DNA of 19,476 nucleotides from NCBI GenBank assembly GCA_964541075.1, contig CAZIPZ010000064.1:1-19476 (forward strand). The letters run 5' to 3'. The notes beneath the pieces are model-generated. The model ran no database searches and was not told the origin of the DNA. It saw only the letters and a program-made list of their open reading frames with translations. Of this stretch, positions 6,540-12,688 are shown in pieces. A program made the position numbers and the translations under genes. The stretch's first letter is position 1. Each line of letters begins with the position of its first letter. The DNA is from CAZIPZ01 sp964541075. Lineage in GTDB: Bacteria; Acidobacteriota; Terriglobia; 20CM-2-55-15.

Positions 6540-8399
6540 CTACTTCCTTGCCTCCAGGGTGACATTGACTTTCATGTCCCTGCCGTTTCGCTTCACAACC
6601 ACCGAGACAACATCTCCAGGCTTTCTGGCACGCAGAGCATAAGTAAAATCATAAAGATTCTGAATCGGCTTCCCGTCGAATTCGACCATCAAATCTCCGC
6701 CTAGCAAACCCGCTTTGGCGGCTGGACTGTTGGGCTGAACATCGGAGAAGAGCACGCCGTTAGTGTCCGAGCGGAAATCCGGAATTGAACCAAAATAGGC
6801 GCCATAGCTGTCGCCACCGCCACCGTTCCCGCTAGTGGCGTGAGGTTCCCGGACTTCAGTGTATTCCAGCCGCTTTCCGTCCGTCGCCAGCTTTTCCAGC
6901 GTCAGATACGCAAGCGAAAGCACCTTGATCGCACCCGTAGCATTGATCTTTTCGTATGTGTCGGACGGCTTGTGATAGTCAGCGTGCAGGCCCGAAAAGA
7001 AAAACAAAACCGGAATACGCTTCATGTTGAATGACATGTGATCGCTTCCGCCGTATCCGGAATCGGAATAGTCCAGGTTCAGTTTCAGAGATTCATTGAG
7101 GGATTCAACCCATGGCTTGAGCGGGGCCGAAGTGGCGACGCCGCCTATAAAGAGGCGGTCGTTCTGCAGGCGGCCAATCATGTCGAGGTTGATCATGCCT
7201 TGTACGTTTTTCAAGGGAATCGTCGGGTGAGCAACAAAATACGCCGAGCCCAGCAGCCCCATTTCCTCAGCCGCGAACGTCATGAACAGGATGGACCTTT
7301 TAAAGGATTCCTTATGGGCTGCCGCTAATCTTGCCAGCTCAAGCACTCCAGCCGTTCCGGAGGCGTTGTCGTCTGCGCCGTGATGAATTTCACCGCGTAG
7401 CGACGGGGCAAGCGAACTGTATTCTCCAAGACCTAGGTGATCGTAGTGCGCCCCAATGACGACCCATTCGTCTTTCAGATTCGGATCCGATCCGGGTAGT
7501 GCCGCAATCACGTTGCGCACGGGCTTCCTCTCCCTGGTGACATCAGTCGAGATCTTGATGCGCATGTTTNNNNNNNNNNNNNNGGGGCGGAACTCCTGAT
7601 CGATCCTTTTCTGAATGTCGCCTAAGTTTTTACCAGCGGCCTGAAACGCGCTGACGATAGGATCGCGCCTTGCGTGAACCGATGGAATTCCAAGATCATT
7701 GCTTTCGACGTTTCGCGTTGCAGGACCGACTCTGTCTTCCTCGGTTGGATGATTGTTAGGGTCGGTGATAAAGATGATGCCTTTGGCGCCATGCTGCTTT
7801 GCATTTATCGCCTTGTTGATGAAAGTCGCGTGCGTCGTAAAGTTCGTACCGGCAAAGATGCTATTGGGATCCAGTTCCTGTGGTTCATGGCGGAACACCA
7901 CTACGATCTTTCCGGTCGCGTCGATGCCTTTGTAGTCGTCCCAACGCAATTCCGGGGCGGTGATGCCATAGCCTGCAAAGACGGCCGGACCTTCAAACTC
8001 GGCAGTATTGGAGAACAAGATCGGAACAAAGTCTTCATTGATCTTTAGAGGTTTTCCGTCCAGCGCAAGTTGGTTCTTGGCGCCGATCGTTGCCGTTGTC
8101 GTAATTTCAAAACTCTGAAAAAAAGTCCCATTTTCAGCGGCTGGCTTCAAACCTGAGGCCTTGAACTGCGAGGCAATGTAGTCTGCGGCCATCTCCAGTT
8201 CGGGATATCCGTTTCCGCGGCCTTTCATTTCGTCGCGTGCGAGATACGTGGCATGCTTCATGTACTCCTCTGAAGACAGGCCGGAGATGGCGTCTGCGAC
8301 CGGCCGGGCGGCAGGCGCGACGACCAGCGCGTTTAGATACAAAGTCGTCGAGGCTAAGACCGCAACCAATAATAAAAGTGGATAAGGCGCTTTTCTCAC
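6540..8399 (-). CDS. Secreted M28 metallopeptidase with PA and PDZ domains
   Basis: This protein of about 619 residues has an N-terminal signal or anchor segment (residues 7-24), a PA-type insert at about 120-250, an M28 zinc aminopeptidase core at about 290-510 and a C-terminal PDZ domain at about 540-615. All five M28 metal ligands are visible: His318 in GAHYDH, Asp343 in ADDNAS, the Glu378-Glu379 pair in AAEEMG, Asp406 in NLDMIG and His476 in DYHKPSDT. The family removes N-terminal residues from peptides using two zinc ions, here outside the cytoplasm. The start is a GTG at 8399 with a strong AAAGGAG (8405-8411) 5 nt upstream. Unlike the other gap, the N run at 7570-7583 (residues 273-277) leaves the frame intact. 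It appears to be the first gene of a transcript with the propeller and zinc-ribbon genes. Confidence 0.92.
   Translation of the reverse strand: MRKAPYPLLLLVAVLASTTLYLNALVVAPAARPVADAISGLSSEEYMKHATYLARDEMKGRGNGYPELEMAADYIASQFKASGLKPAAENGTFFQSFEITTTATIGAKNQLALDGKPLKINEDFVPILFSNTAEFEGPAVFAGYGITAPELRWDDYKGIDATGKIVVVFRHEPQELDPNSIFAGTNFTTHATFINKAINAKQHGAKGIIFITDPNNHPTEEDRVGPATRNVESNDLGIPSVHARRDPIVSAFQAAGKNLGDIQKRIDQEFRPXXXXXNMRIKISTDVTRERKPVRNVIAALPGSDPNLKDEWVVIGAHYDHLGLGEYSSLAPSLRGEIHHGADDNASGTAGVLELARLAAAHKESFKRSILFMTFAAEEMGLLGSAYFVAHPTIPLKNVQGMINLDMIGRLQNDRLFIGGVATSAPLKPWVESLNESLKLNLDYSDSGYGGSDHMSFNMKRIPVLFFFSGLHADYHKPSDTYEKINATGAIKVLSLAYLTLEKLATDGKRLEYTEVREPHATSGNGGGGDSYGAYFGSIPDFRSDTNGVLFSDVQPNSPAAKAGLLGGDLMVEFDGKPIQNLYDFTYALRARKPGDVVSVVVKRNGRDMKVNVTLEARK
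7570..7583. other. Assembly gap (14 N) inside the peptidase gene
   Basis: Fourteen Ns fall between FRP and NMRIKI, at the join of the PA region and the peptidase core. The reading frame is the same on both sides, so the gap length is plausible as written. No catalytic residue is lost. Confidence 0.98.
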
Positions 8400-8461
8400 G
8401 TCCTCTCCTTTAGACGGTTGTTCTTAAGAATTCTTTTGCCATGATAGTCCCACGCGTTAAA

Positions 8462-8483
8462 CCCCGCAAAAGGGGAAACGGGG
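8462..8483 (-). other. G/C-run hairpin in the peptidase leader
   Basis: On the minus strand CCCCG, CCCC and CGGGG runs are spaced so that either of the first two can pair with the third, followed by TTT. It lies between a candidate -10 at 8550-8555 and the peptidase start. It could be a weak terminator for the small membrane-protein gene or a leader hairpin. The stems are only 4-5 bp and the U tract is poor. The rest of 8400-8598 shows no convincing gene. Confidence 0.25.
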
Positions 8484-8549
8484 CCCGAGGGACGTCTGCA
8501 AATGTCGTCGATCATTAATTTCCCAGGGTGAGGAGCACGTGGCAGGCGC

Positions 8550-8555
8550 ATTATA
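8550..8555 (-). promoter_or_regulatory. Candidate -10 (TATAAT) for the peptidase transcript
   Basis: A perfect TATAAT reads on the minus strand in the roughly 200-bp gap before the peptidase. At 17 bp spacing the -35 position holds only GTGCAA, a poor match. If used, it gives a leader of about 140 nt that includes the hairpin at 8462-8483. Confidence 0.35.
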
Positions 8556-8598
8556 TAGCACTGGACGTTGAGTTGCACGAAAGGCAACCAATTCTGGA

Positions 8599-8877
8599 TC
8601 AAGGACTAACGATGCCTTCCTCTTCGAATTGTGGGAGTTGTTCAGGATGAGAGGCCAGATGTCGTCGTACGGCCTGTACGGCCATGTGGCGCACAAACAG
8701 TCCATACGGAACCATGAACGCGAACACAAGAAAGCTCAGCGCGTAAAGTCCCTTCAAAACGAGACCGATCGGAACCACGATGAACAGAAACATCAGATTA
8801 TTGAGAAGCGCTCCGGCGGGGTTATTCTTGCGCCACCAATAGTTGGCTTCTGTGGGAACAATATCAAACCCGGACAT
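8599..8877 (-). CDS. Small membrane protein of unknown function
   Basis: The 92-residue product from the ATG at 8877 has a polar N-terminus (SGFDIVPTEANYWWRK). A long hydrophobic stretch follows at about residues 25-62, long enough for two membrane passes split by a short loop around a Lys. A basic and acidic C-terminal tail (RRHLASHPEQLPQFEEE) ends it. I recognise no family. The gene overlaps the stop of the winged-helix gene by 14 bp. GTG codons at 8883 and 8889 are alternative starts; an AAGGG lies 5 nt before the first of these and 11 nt before the ATG, so the start is uncertain. The overlap suggests co-transcription with the winged-helix gene. Confidence 0.6.
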   Translation of the reverse strand: MSGFDIVPTEANYWWRKNNPAGALLNNLMFLFIVVPIGLVLKGLYALSFLVFAFMVPYGLFVRHMAVQAVRRHLASHPEQLPQFEEEGIVSP

Positions 8878-10138
8878 CCACACTCGCACCCTTGCCCCAG
8901 AACGCTTTGAGGTCGTGGATGCCCGTCATCTGGTGGCGGCCGTAGTCATTACCCTGCAGGCGTATTTCTCCGAGATTGGTTCGAATAAAATCGGCCAATT
9001 CGCCGGCTCGTTTCTTAACGGCTTTTTCGGTGGATTTTGGAATACGAGAATCGAAAAGCAGGAGATCGACTTCCTCCTCCTCTTCGTTCCATTCCCAAAC
9101 TCCTATAACCTGACCATCGCGAACGATTGTGGCAAGAGGATCGTTGATCAGTTTACCCTTCCATCGTGAAAACGGCTTGTCCCCATGTTCAGCCGGCACA
9201 AATCGATCCACAATTTCCCGCTGCCCCTTCAGGAAGGTATCGCGATAAGGAATAAAATTCACCGCATCCTCTGCTGAAAACGACAGGAACTGATCAAGTT
9301 CCGATTCCGCAATGAAAAATTCATCTTGGGTGTTTTCTACAGGAATCGGGACCAGCTTCGGCTTCACTTCCGAAGCAGCTCGAATGGCGTCAGTGACGTT
9401 GATGCCAGCCCACCAGGCAAAGTCCTTGGGCCTGGCCGGCGCCTCCGCTCGAAAATACTGCGCAGCCAGTCGGGCGAACGCCTCTTCCATCCGGAGATCG
9501 AAAGGATCGACTTCCGGAAGAACATTCGAAGTCAGTGCAAAAGAGTAGTCGGTCGAGTCCAACCGTTTTCGGGTCTGAACCTTGAGAACCTTGCCCTCTT
9601 CTTTGAGTAAATTGATGGCTAGGGACAGACTGTTTGTAAGACCAATCCGCTTCAAGTCCGGTCCGAAGTCCCTCAGCAGAGAGGAGGACATGGCAGCATG
9701 AACCTGTTCGGTGGTTCGGGGGCCCGGTTGAAGGGATCTAACCACCGCCGATTTCAGCTGCTCAAGTTCACCTTCGGTGATCGGCATCTGCGGCCGGGCC
9801 TGCTTGCTCAATTCCGTAAATGTTCGAGTACGAATCCGCAAGGCAACGGCGGCCTGATCCCGCGGAACCAGCATGGTGCAGCCGCGGAGAGTTTCAAGTT
9901 GCACCAGTTTGCGTTCGTCAAAAACCAAACGATTCAGGTCATCGGCCTTGAAACCCGACATTCGAGCCCAGATAGCAAGGTATGGCGTCGAACAGCCGGG
10001 TGAATAGATCCAACCAACGGACTCAACGAGATCTAAGATGCGTTTTGACGAGAACGGACGATTCAGAGACTGACGGTGCATCCGCCAGGAATTGATGTGT
10101 TGGACGGAAACTGGCTTTTTGACCTTGAGATTGCTCAT
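8864..10138 (-). CDS. AlkZ/YcaQ-like winged-helix protein (HTH_42) lacking the Gln motif
   Basis: The 424-residue product resembles the HTH_42 superfamily, which includes the DNA glycosylases AlkZ and YcaQ that unhook interstrand crosslinks. Visible family features are the N-terminal RMHRQSL helix (residues 19-25), a TPYLAIWARM segment (51-60), LRGCTMLVP, the winged-helix section (about 135-200), and the C-terminal FIPYRDTFLKG and GVWEW strands. In characterised members the loop before the YLA-WAR helix carries a catalytic QxQ or QxD. Here my alignment by eye puts Tyr45-Ser46-Pro47 there, so glycosylase activity is doubtful. The start at 10138 is chosen because the only upstream alternative, a TTG at 10189, lies inside the promoter spacer. 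It heads the minus-strand series. Confidence 0.72.
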   Translation of the reverse strand: MSNLKVKKPVSVQHINSWRMHRQSLNRPFSSKRILDLVESVGWIYSPGCSTPYLAIWARMSGFKADDLNRLVFDERKLVQLETLRGCTMLVPRDQAAVALRIRTRTFTELSKQARPQMPITEGELEQLKSAVVRSLQPGPRTTEQVHAAMSSSLLRDFGPDLKRIGLTNSLSLAINLLKEEGKVLKVQTRKRLDSTDYSFALTSNVLPEVDPFDLRMEEAFARLAAQYFRAEAPARPKDFAWWAGINVTDAIRAASEVKPKLVPIPVENTQDEFFIAESELDQFLSFSAEDAVNFIPYRDTFLKGQREIVDRFVPAEHGDKPFSRWKGKLINDPLATIVRDGQVIGVWEWNEEEEEVDLLLFDSRIPKSTEKAVKKRAGELADFIRTNLGEIRLQGNDYGRHQMTGIHDLKAFWGKGASVDVRV

Positions 10139-10175
10139 ACAGATCGAGCACTTCCGAGCAATTGCACAACCTAGA

Positions 10176-10204
10176 ATTTTAGTTTTCAAACGCGGTTAAG
10201 TCAA
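10176..10204 (-). promoter_or_regulatory. Sigma70-type promoter of the winged-helix gene
   Basis: Reading the minus strand, TTGACT (10199-10204) is followed by a 17-bp spacer and TAAAAT (10176-10181). Each hexamer matches five of six consensus positions at ideal spacing. Transcription would start near 10169, about 30 nt before the ATG at 10138. This supports that ATG over the TTG at 10189. The remainder of the divergent gap (10205-10299) contains a perfect TTGACA on the plus strand at 10241-10246, with no -10 at a usable distance. Confidence 0.68.
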
Positions 10205-10299
10205 TGGAACACGCGATATTGTGGGGAAAACAATTACACCTTGACAGCCTTCGGCGACCAGGAGGACGCCATTTGGAAGGACGGGTTAACATACGTATT

Positions 10300-10725
10300 A
10301 TGACTGACCACCGGAACGATCGCTCCTTTCTCGGTTTGCGGCATGTGGCTCTCAGCGTTCGAGACATTGCCAAGTCCATCGAGTTCTATACCGGGGTCCT
10401 CGGGATGAAAGTAGAGTGGCAGCCTGATGCGGAAAATGCCTATTTAACGTCCGGGCCTGACAATCTGGCGCTCCATCAATTGCCGGAAAACAGCACTCCA
10501 AGCCCGGCCCAACTCCTGCACCACATCGGATTCGCGGTCCGACGTCCTGACGACGTTGATCAGTGGGCGGCAAGGGTGCAAAGTTGCGGAGTTTCCCTTG
10601 CTCAGTCTCCCAAGACCCATCGCGATGGCGCGCGCTCGTTTTATTTCCATGATCCTGATGGAGTCCTGATCCAGTTGATCTACCACCCGCCAATCAGCAA
10701 AGATGCCGCCGAGTCCTCCAAGTAA
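10300..10725 (+). CDS. VOC-fold (glyoxalase/dioxygenase superfamily) protein
   Basis: The 141-residue protein has two beta-alpha-beta-beta-beta halves of the vicinal oxygen chelate fold. The first opens with LRHVALSVRDIAKSIEFYTG and the second with LHHIGFAVRRPDDVDQW, closing with DPDGVLIQLIYH. Candidate metal-site residues are His19 in LRHVAL, a His in LALHQL, a His in LHHIGF and, at the usual Glu position, Gln (VLIQL). Members include glyoxalase I, extradiol dioxygenases and fosfomycin-resistance proteins, and I cannot choose among them. The start at 10300 is preferred over the ATG at 10204 because the VOC domain starts shortly after it and the 32 residues between are low-quality sequence. 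No ribosome binding site is obvious. It lies 179 bp before the TetR gene, probably as a separate unit. Confidence 0.8.
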   Translation: MTDHRNDRSFLGLRHVALSVRDIAKSIEFYTGVLGMKVEWQPDAENAYLTSGPDNLALHQLPENSTPSPAQLLHHIGFAVRRPDDVDQWAARVQSCGVSLAQSPKTHRDGARSFYFHDPDGVLIQLIYHPPISKDAAESSK

Positions 10726-10811
10726 TTTGGAATCCTTTGCACTCGATCGATTATTTTGTTTGGGCTGGGGTGATCTGCCTCACGAGATAGCGACATTACG
10801 GCTCGTCATCT

Positions 10812-10826
10812 GATGCGATCCGCATC
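10812..10826 (+). other. Small dyad downstream of the VOC gene
   Basis: GATGCG and CGCATC form a perfect 6-bp inverted repeat with a 3-nt loop, followed after 12 bases by TTTT. It may be a weak terminator for the VOC gene or a protein site ahead of the TetR operon. Little else is visible in 10726-10866, and no convincing promoter pair was found. Confidence 0.2.
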
Positions 10827-10866
10827 GCGTTCGTAATTTTCCTTGCACCAAAGTACGATTCCATGT

Positions 10867-10882
10867 AAGTAAGTGATTACTT
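10867..10882 (+). promoter_or_regulatory. Distal TetR operator (16-bp imperfect palindrome)
   Basis: AAGTAAGTGATTACTT is an inverted repeat with six of eight arm positions paired. It is a copy of the proximal site, centred 22 bp (about two helical turns) upstream of it. Confidence 0.6.
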
Positions 10883-10888
10883 TTTTCG

Positions 10889-10904
10889 AAGTGAGTACTT
10901 ACTT
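10889..10904 (+). promoter_or_regulatory. Proximal TetR operator (16-bp near-perfect palindrome)
   Basis: AAGTGAGTACTTACTT pairs at seven of eight arm positions and ends at the base before the TetR ATG. Its right arm also forms a perfect 8-bp inverted repeat with AAGTAAGT of the distal site. Placement directly before a TetR gene points to autorepression of the whole efflux operon. Confidence 0.65.
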
Positions 10905-11492
10905 ATGAGTAAAGATCGCAGACAAGACATCCTGAGGGCGGCGATGGAACTGTTCGCGAGGAAGGGTTTCCGAGGTACGACGACCCGAGACCTGGCAACC
11001 CACGCGGACGTCAACGAAGCGATCATTTTTCGGCATTTCAACAATAAAGAGGAACTGTATTCCGCGATTTTGGAGCATAAGGCTTGCGAAGCTCAGGACG
11101 AGCGACGTGCCGAATTCGAACAGCTTGCGGCAGTTGGCAACGACGCTCAGTTTTTTGAAGCTGTGGGACGGACTTTTCTGGAACGGCACGAAAAAGATTC
11201 CACCTTTATGCGTCTTCTTCTGTTTAGTGCTCTTGAAGGACATCAGCTTTCAGACATGTTTTTGAGGAGCATGGCGTCGCGCAATCCGATTGCGAGTTAT
11301 ATCGAGCGCCGCATTGCCGAGGGCGCCTTTCGGGCCGTGGATCCTACTCTGGCCGCCCGGGCCCTACTCGGCATGTTCGTCATACATGTGCAGTGGCAGG
11401 AAATCATGGGTCAGAAGAACATCAAAACATACGACCGCGATGAGGTTGTTCGCACATTTGTATCTATATTTTTGTCGGGAATCTCCAAATGA
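10905..11492 (+). CDS. TetR/AcrR-family transcriptional regulator
   Basis: The 195-residue protein opens with the TetR_N signature: helix 1 in DRRQDILRAAMELFARKGF and the helix-turn-helix in TTRDLATHADVNEAIIFRHF (residues 26-45), then NKEELYSAIL. The variable C-terminal part (about 60-195) would bind an effector and dimerise. The start is fixed by the usual spacing to helix 1. Two palindromic operators abut the ATG, so it very likely represses its own operon. No ribosome binding site fits between operator and start, which suggests a leaderless or very short leader mRNA. Its TGA overlaps the ATG of the fusion-protein gene (ATGA at 11489-11492), tying regulator and pump together. Confidence 0.92.
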   Translation: MSKDRRQDILRAAMELFARKGFRGTTTRDLATHADVNEAIIFRHFNNKEELYSAILEHKACEAQDERRAEFEQLAAVGNDAQFFEAVGRTFLERHEKDSTFMRLLLFSALEGHQLSDMFLRSMASRNPIASYIERRIAEGAFRAVDPTLAARALLGMFVIHVQWQEIMGQKNIKTYDRDEVVRTFVSIFLSGISK

Positions 11493-12688
11493 ATAAGGCG
11501 ATCATTGTTCTCCTTTTACTGGTTCTCACCTTGACTGCCGGCTGTTCGGCTTCGAATCCCGAGGCCGCAGAGTCCGCGCAGGGCGCGCCCGCGAACCCTC
11601 CCGTCGGAATTGACACAGCACAGGCGGAATTGCGCGAGCTTGCTCGTTCCGTCGAAGCTGTCGGGACGCTGGATCCCAACGAGGAAGTGACGGTCAGCAA
11701 TCAAGTCGAAGCCCCTGTGAATAAGGTTCTCGTCGACCTGGGGGATGCTGTCCGCAAAGGCGACATTCTGGCCGAACTCGACACTCGCGAGTTGGCTCTG
11801 GCTGTCAGCCAGCAAGATGCGGCCCTGAAGCAGGAGCTTGCCCGACTGGGAGCAGCGGACGCCGACGCATCTGTCGATGAAGGCTCCACAAGTCAAGTCC
11901 GCCAGGCCGAGGCTGCCTTTGAAGAGGCAAGACTGCGGCTGGAGCGCATCAAGAAACTTGTTGAGCAAGGCGTAATGCCGAAGCAGCAGCTTGATGAGCA
12001 GCAGGCTCGATACGACATTGCAAGCGCATCACTTAAATCATCGCGCGAAACGGTTCGCAACATTCGAGCAACCATCGCTGCGAGAAAGGCCGCCTTGGAG
12101 CTGGCCCAGAAGAAACTTGCGGATGCGAAAGTGGTCGCTCCAATCAACGGTTTCATTAAAGAGCGCTGGGTTGTCGAAGGACAATTCCTCAAGAACAACA
12201 GTCCGGTAGCCACGATCGTACAAAATTCACCATTAAAGCTACGCGTCGAAGTGCCTGAAACAGCAATGGCCGCCATCGACTCCGGCCGGCCGGTGCAATT
12301 CGCGGTCGATGCGTTTCCCGATCGAATCTTCGAAGGAAAAGTTTCACGTGTTTCCCCTTCTCTGAATCAGCAGTCGCGAACGCTCAAGCTGGAGGCGATG
12401 GTGAACAACCCAGAAGGGATGCTAAAACCGGGCCTGTTCGCGCGCGTTGTGATTCAAACAAATCGCAAGGACAAAGCGTTGGTTGTACCAGCTCAGGCGC
12501 TATTCACTTCTGCAGGCCTCGAAAAGCTGTTCATCGTCGACGGAGGCAAGGTATCCGAGCGCATTGTTCGCTCCGGCGTCCGGAAGGGTGACGATGTTGA
12601 GATTGTGGAAGGCTTGAAGGAAGGGGAATCGGTCGCGACCTCGAATCTCGGAAATCTGCAGCAGGGTCGGGAGGTCTCCACAAAATGA
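11489..12688 (+). CDS. RND efflux membrane fusion protein (periplasmic lipoprotein)
   Basis: The 399-residue protein begins with a lipoprotein signal ending LTAGC, with Cys19 as the lipidated residue, although Thr rather than Leu sits at -3. After a low-complexity linker come a lipoyl half (SNQVEAPVNKVLVDLGDAVRKG, about 70-90), an alpha-helical hairpin (about 100-205, rich in Glu, Ala, Lys and Arg), the second lipoyl half (VVAPINGFIKER, about 215), a beta-barrel (about 245-330) and the membrane-proximal domain. This is the HlyD/AcrA adaptor architecture that links an RND pump to an outer membrane channel. It is joined to the regulator before and the permease after by 4-bp ATGA overlaps, so stoichiometric translation is expected. 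The transported substrate is unknown. Confidence 0.92.
   Translation: MNKAIIVLLLLVLTLTAGCSASNPEAAESAQGAPANPPVGIDTAQAELRELARSVEAVGTLDPNEEVTVSNQVEAPVNKVLVDLGDAVRKGDILAELDTRELALAVSQQDAALKQELARLGAADADASVDEGSTSQVRQAEAAFEEARLRLERIKKLVEQGVMPKQQLDEQQARYDIASASLKSSRETVRNIRATIAARKAALELAQKKLADAKVVAPINGFIKERWVVEGQFLKNNSPVATIVQNSPLKLRVEVPETAMAAIDSGRPVQFAVDAFPDRIFEGKVSRVSPSLNQQSRTLKLEAMVNNPEGMLKPGLFARVVIQTNRKDKALVVPAQALFTSAGLEKLFIVDGGKVSERIVRSGVRKGDDVEIVEGLKEGESVATSNLGNLQQGREVSTK

Noticed and set aside
8396..8602. A 68-codon minus-strand open frame between the small membrane gene and the peptidase.
   Set aside because: The translation lacks any motif or ribosome binding site, and the region reads better as a leader with a promoter element and hairpin.
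10241..10246. A perfect TTGACA as the -35 of a promoter for the VOC gene.
   Set aside because: No -10-like hexamer occurs 15-19 bp downstream; the nearest A/T-rich stretch is too far away.
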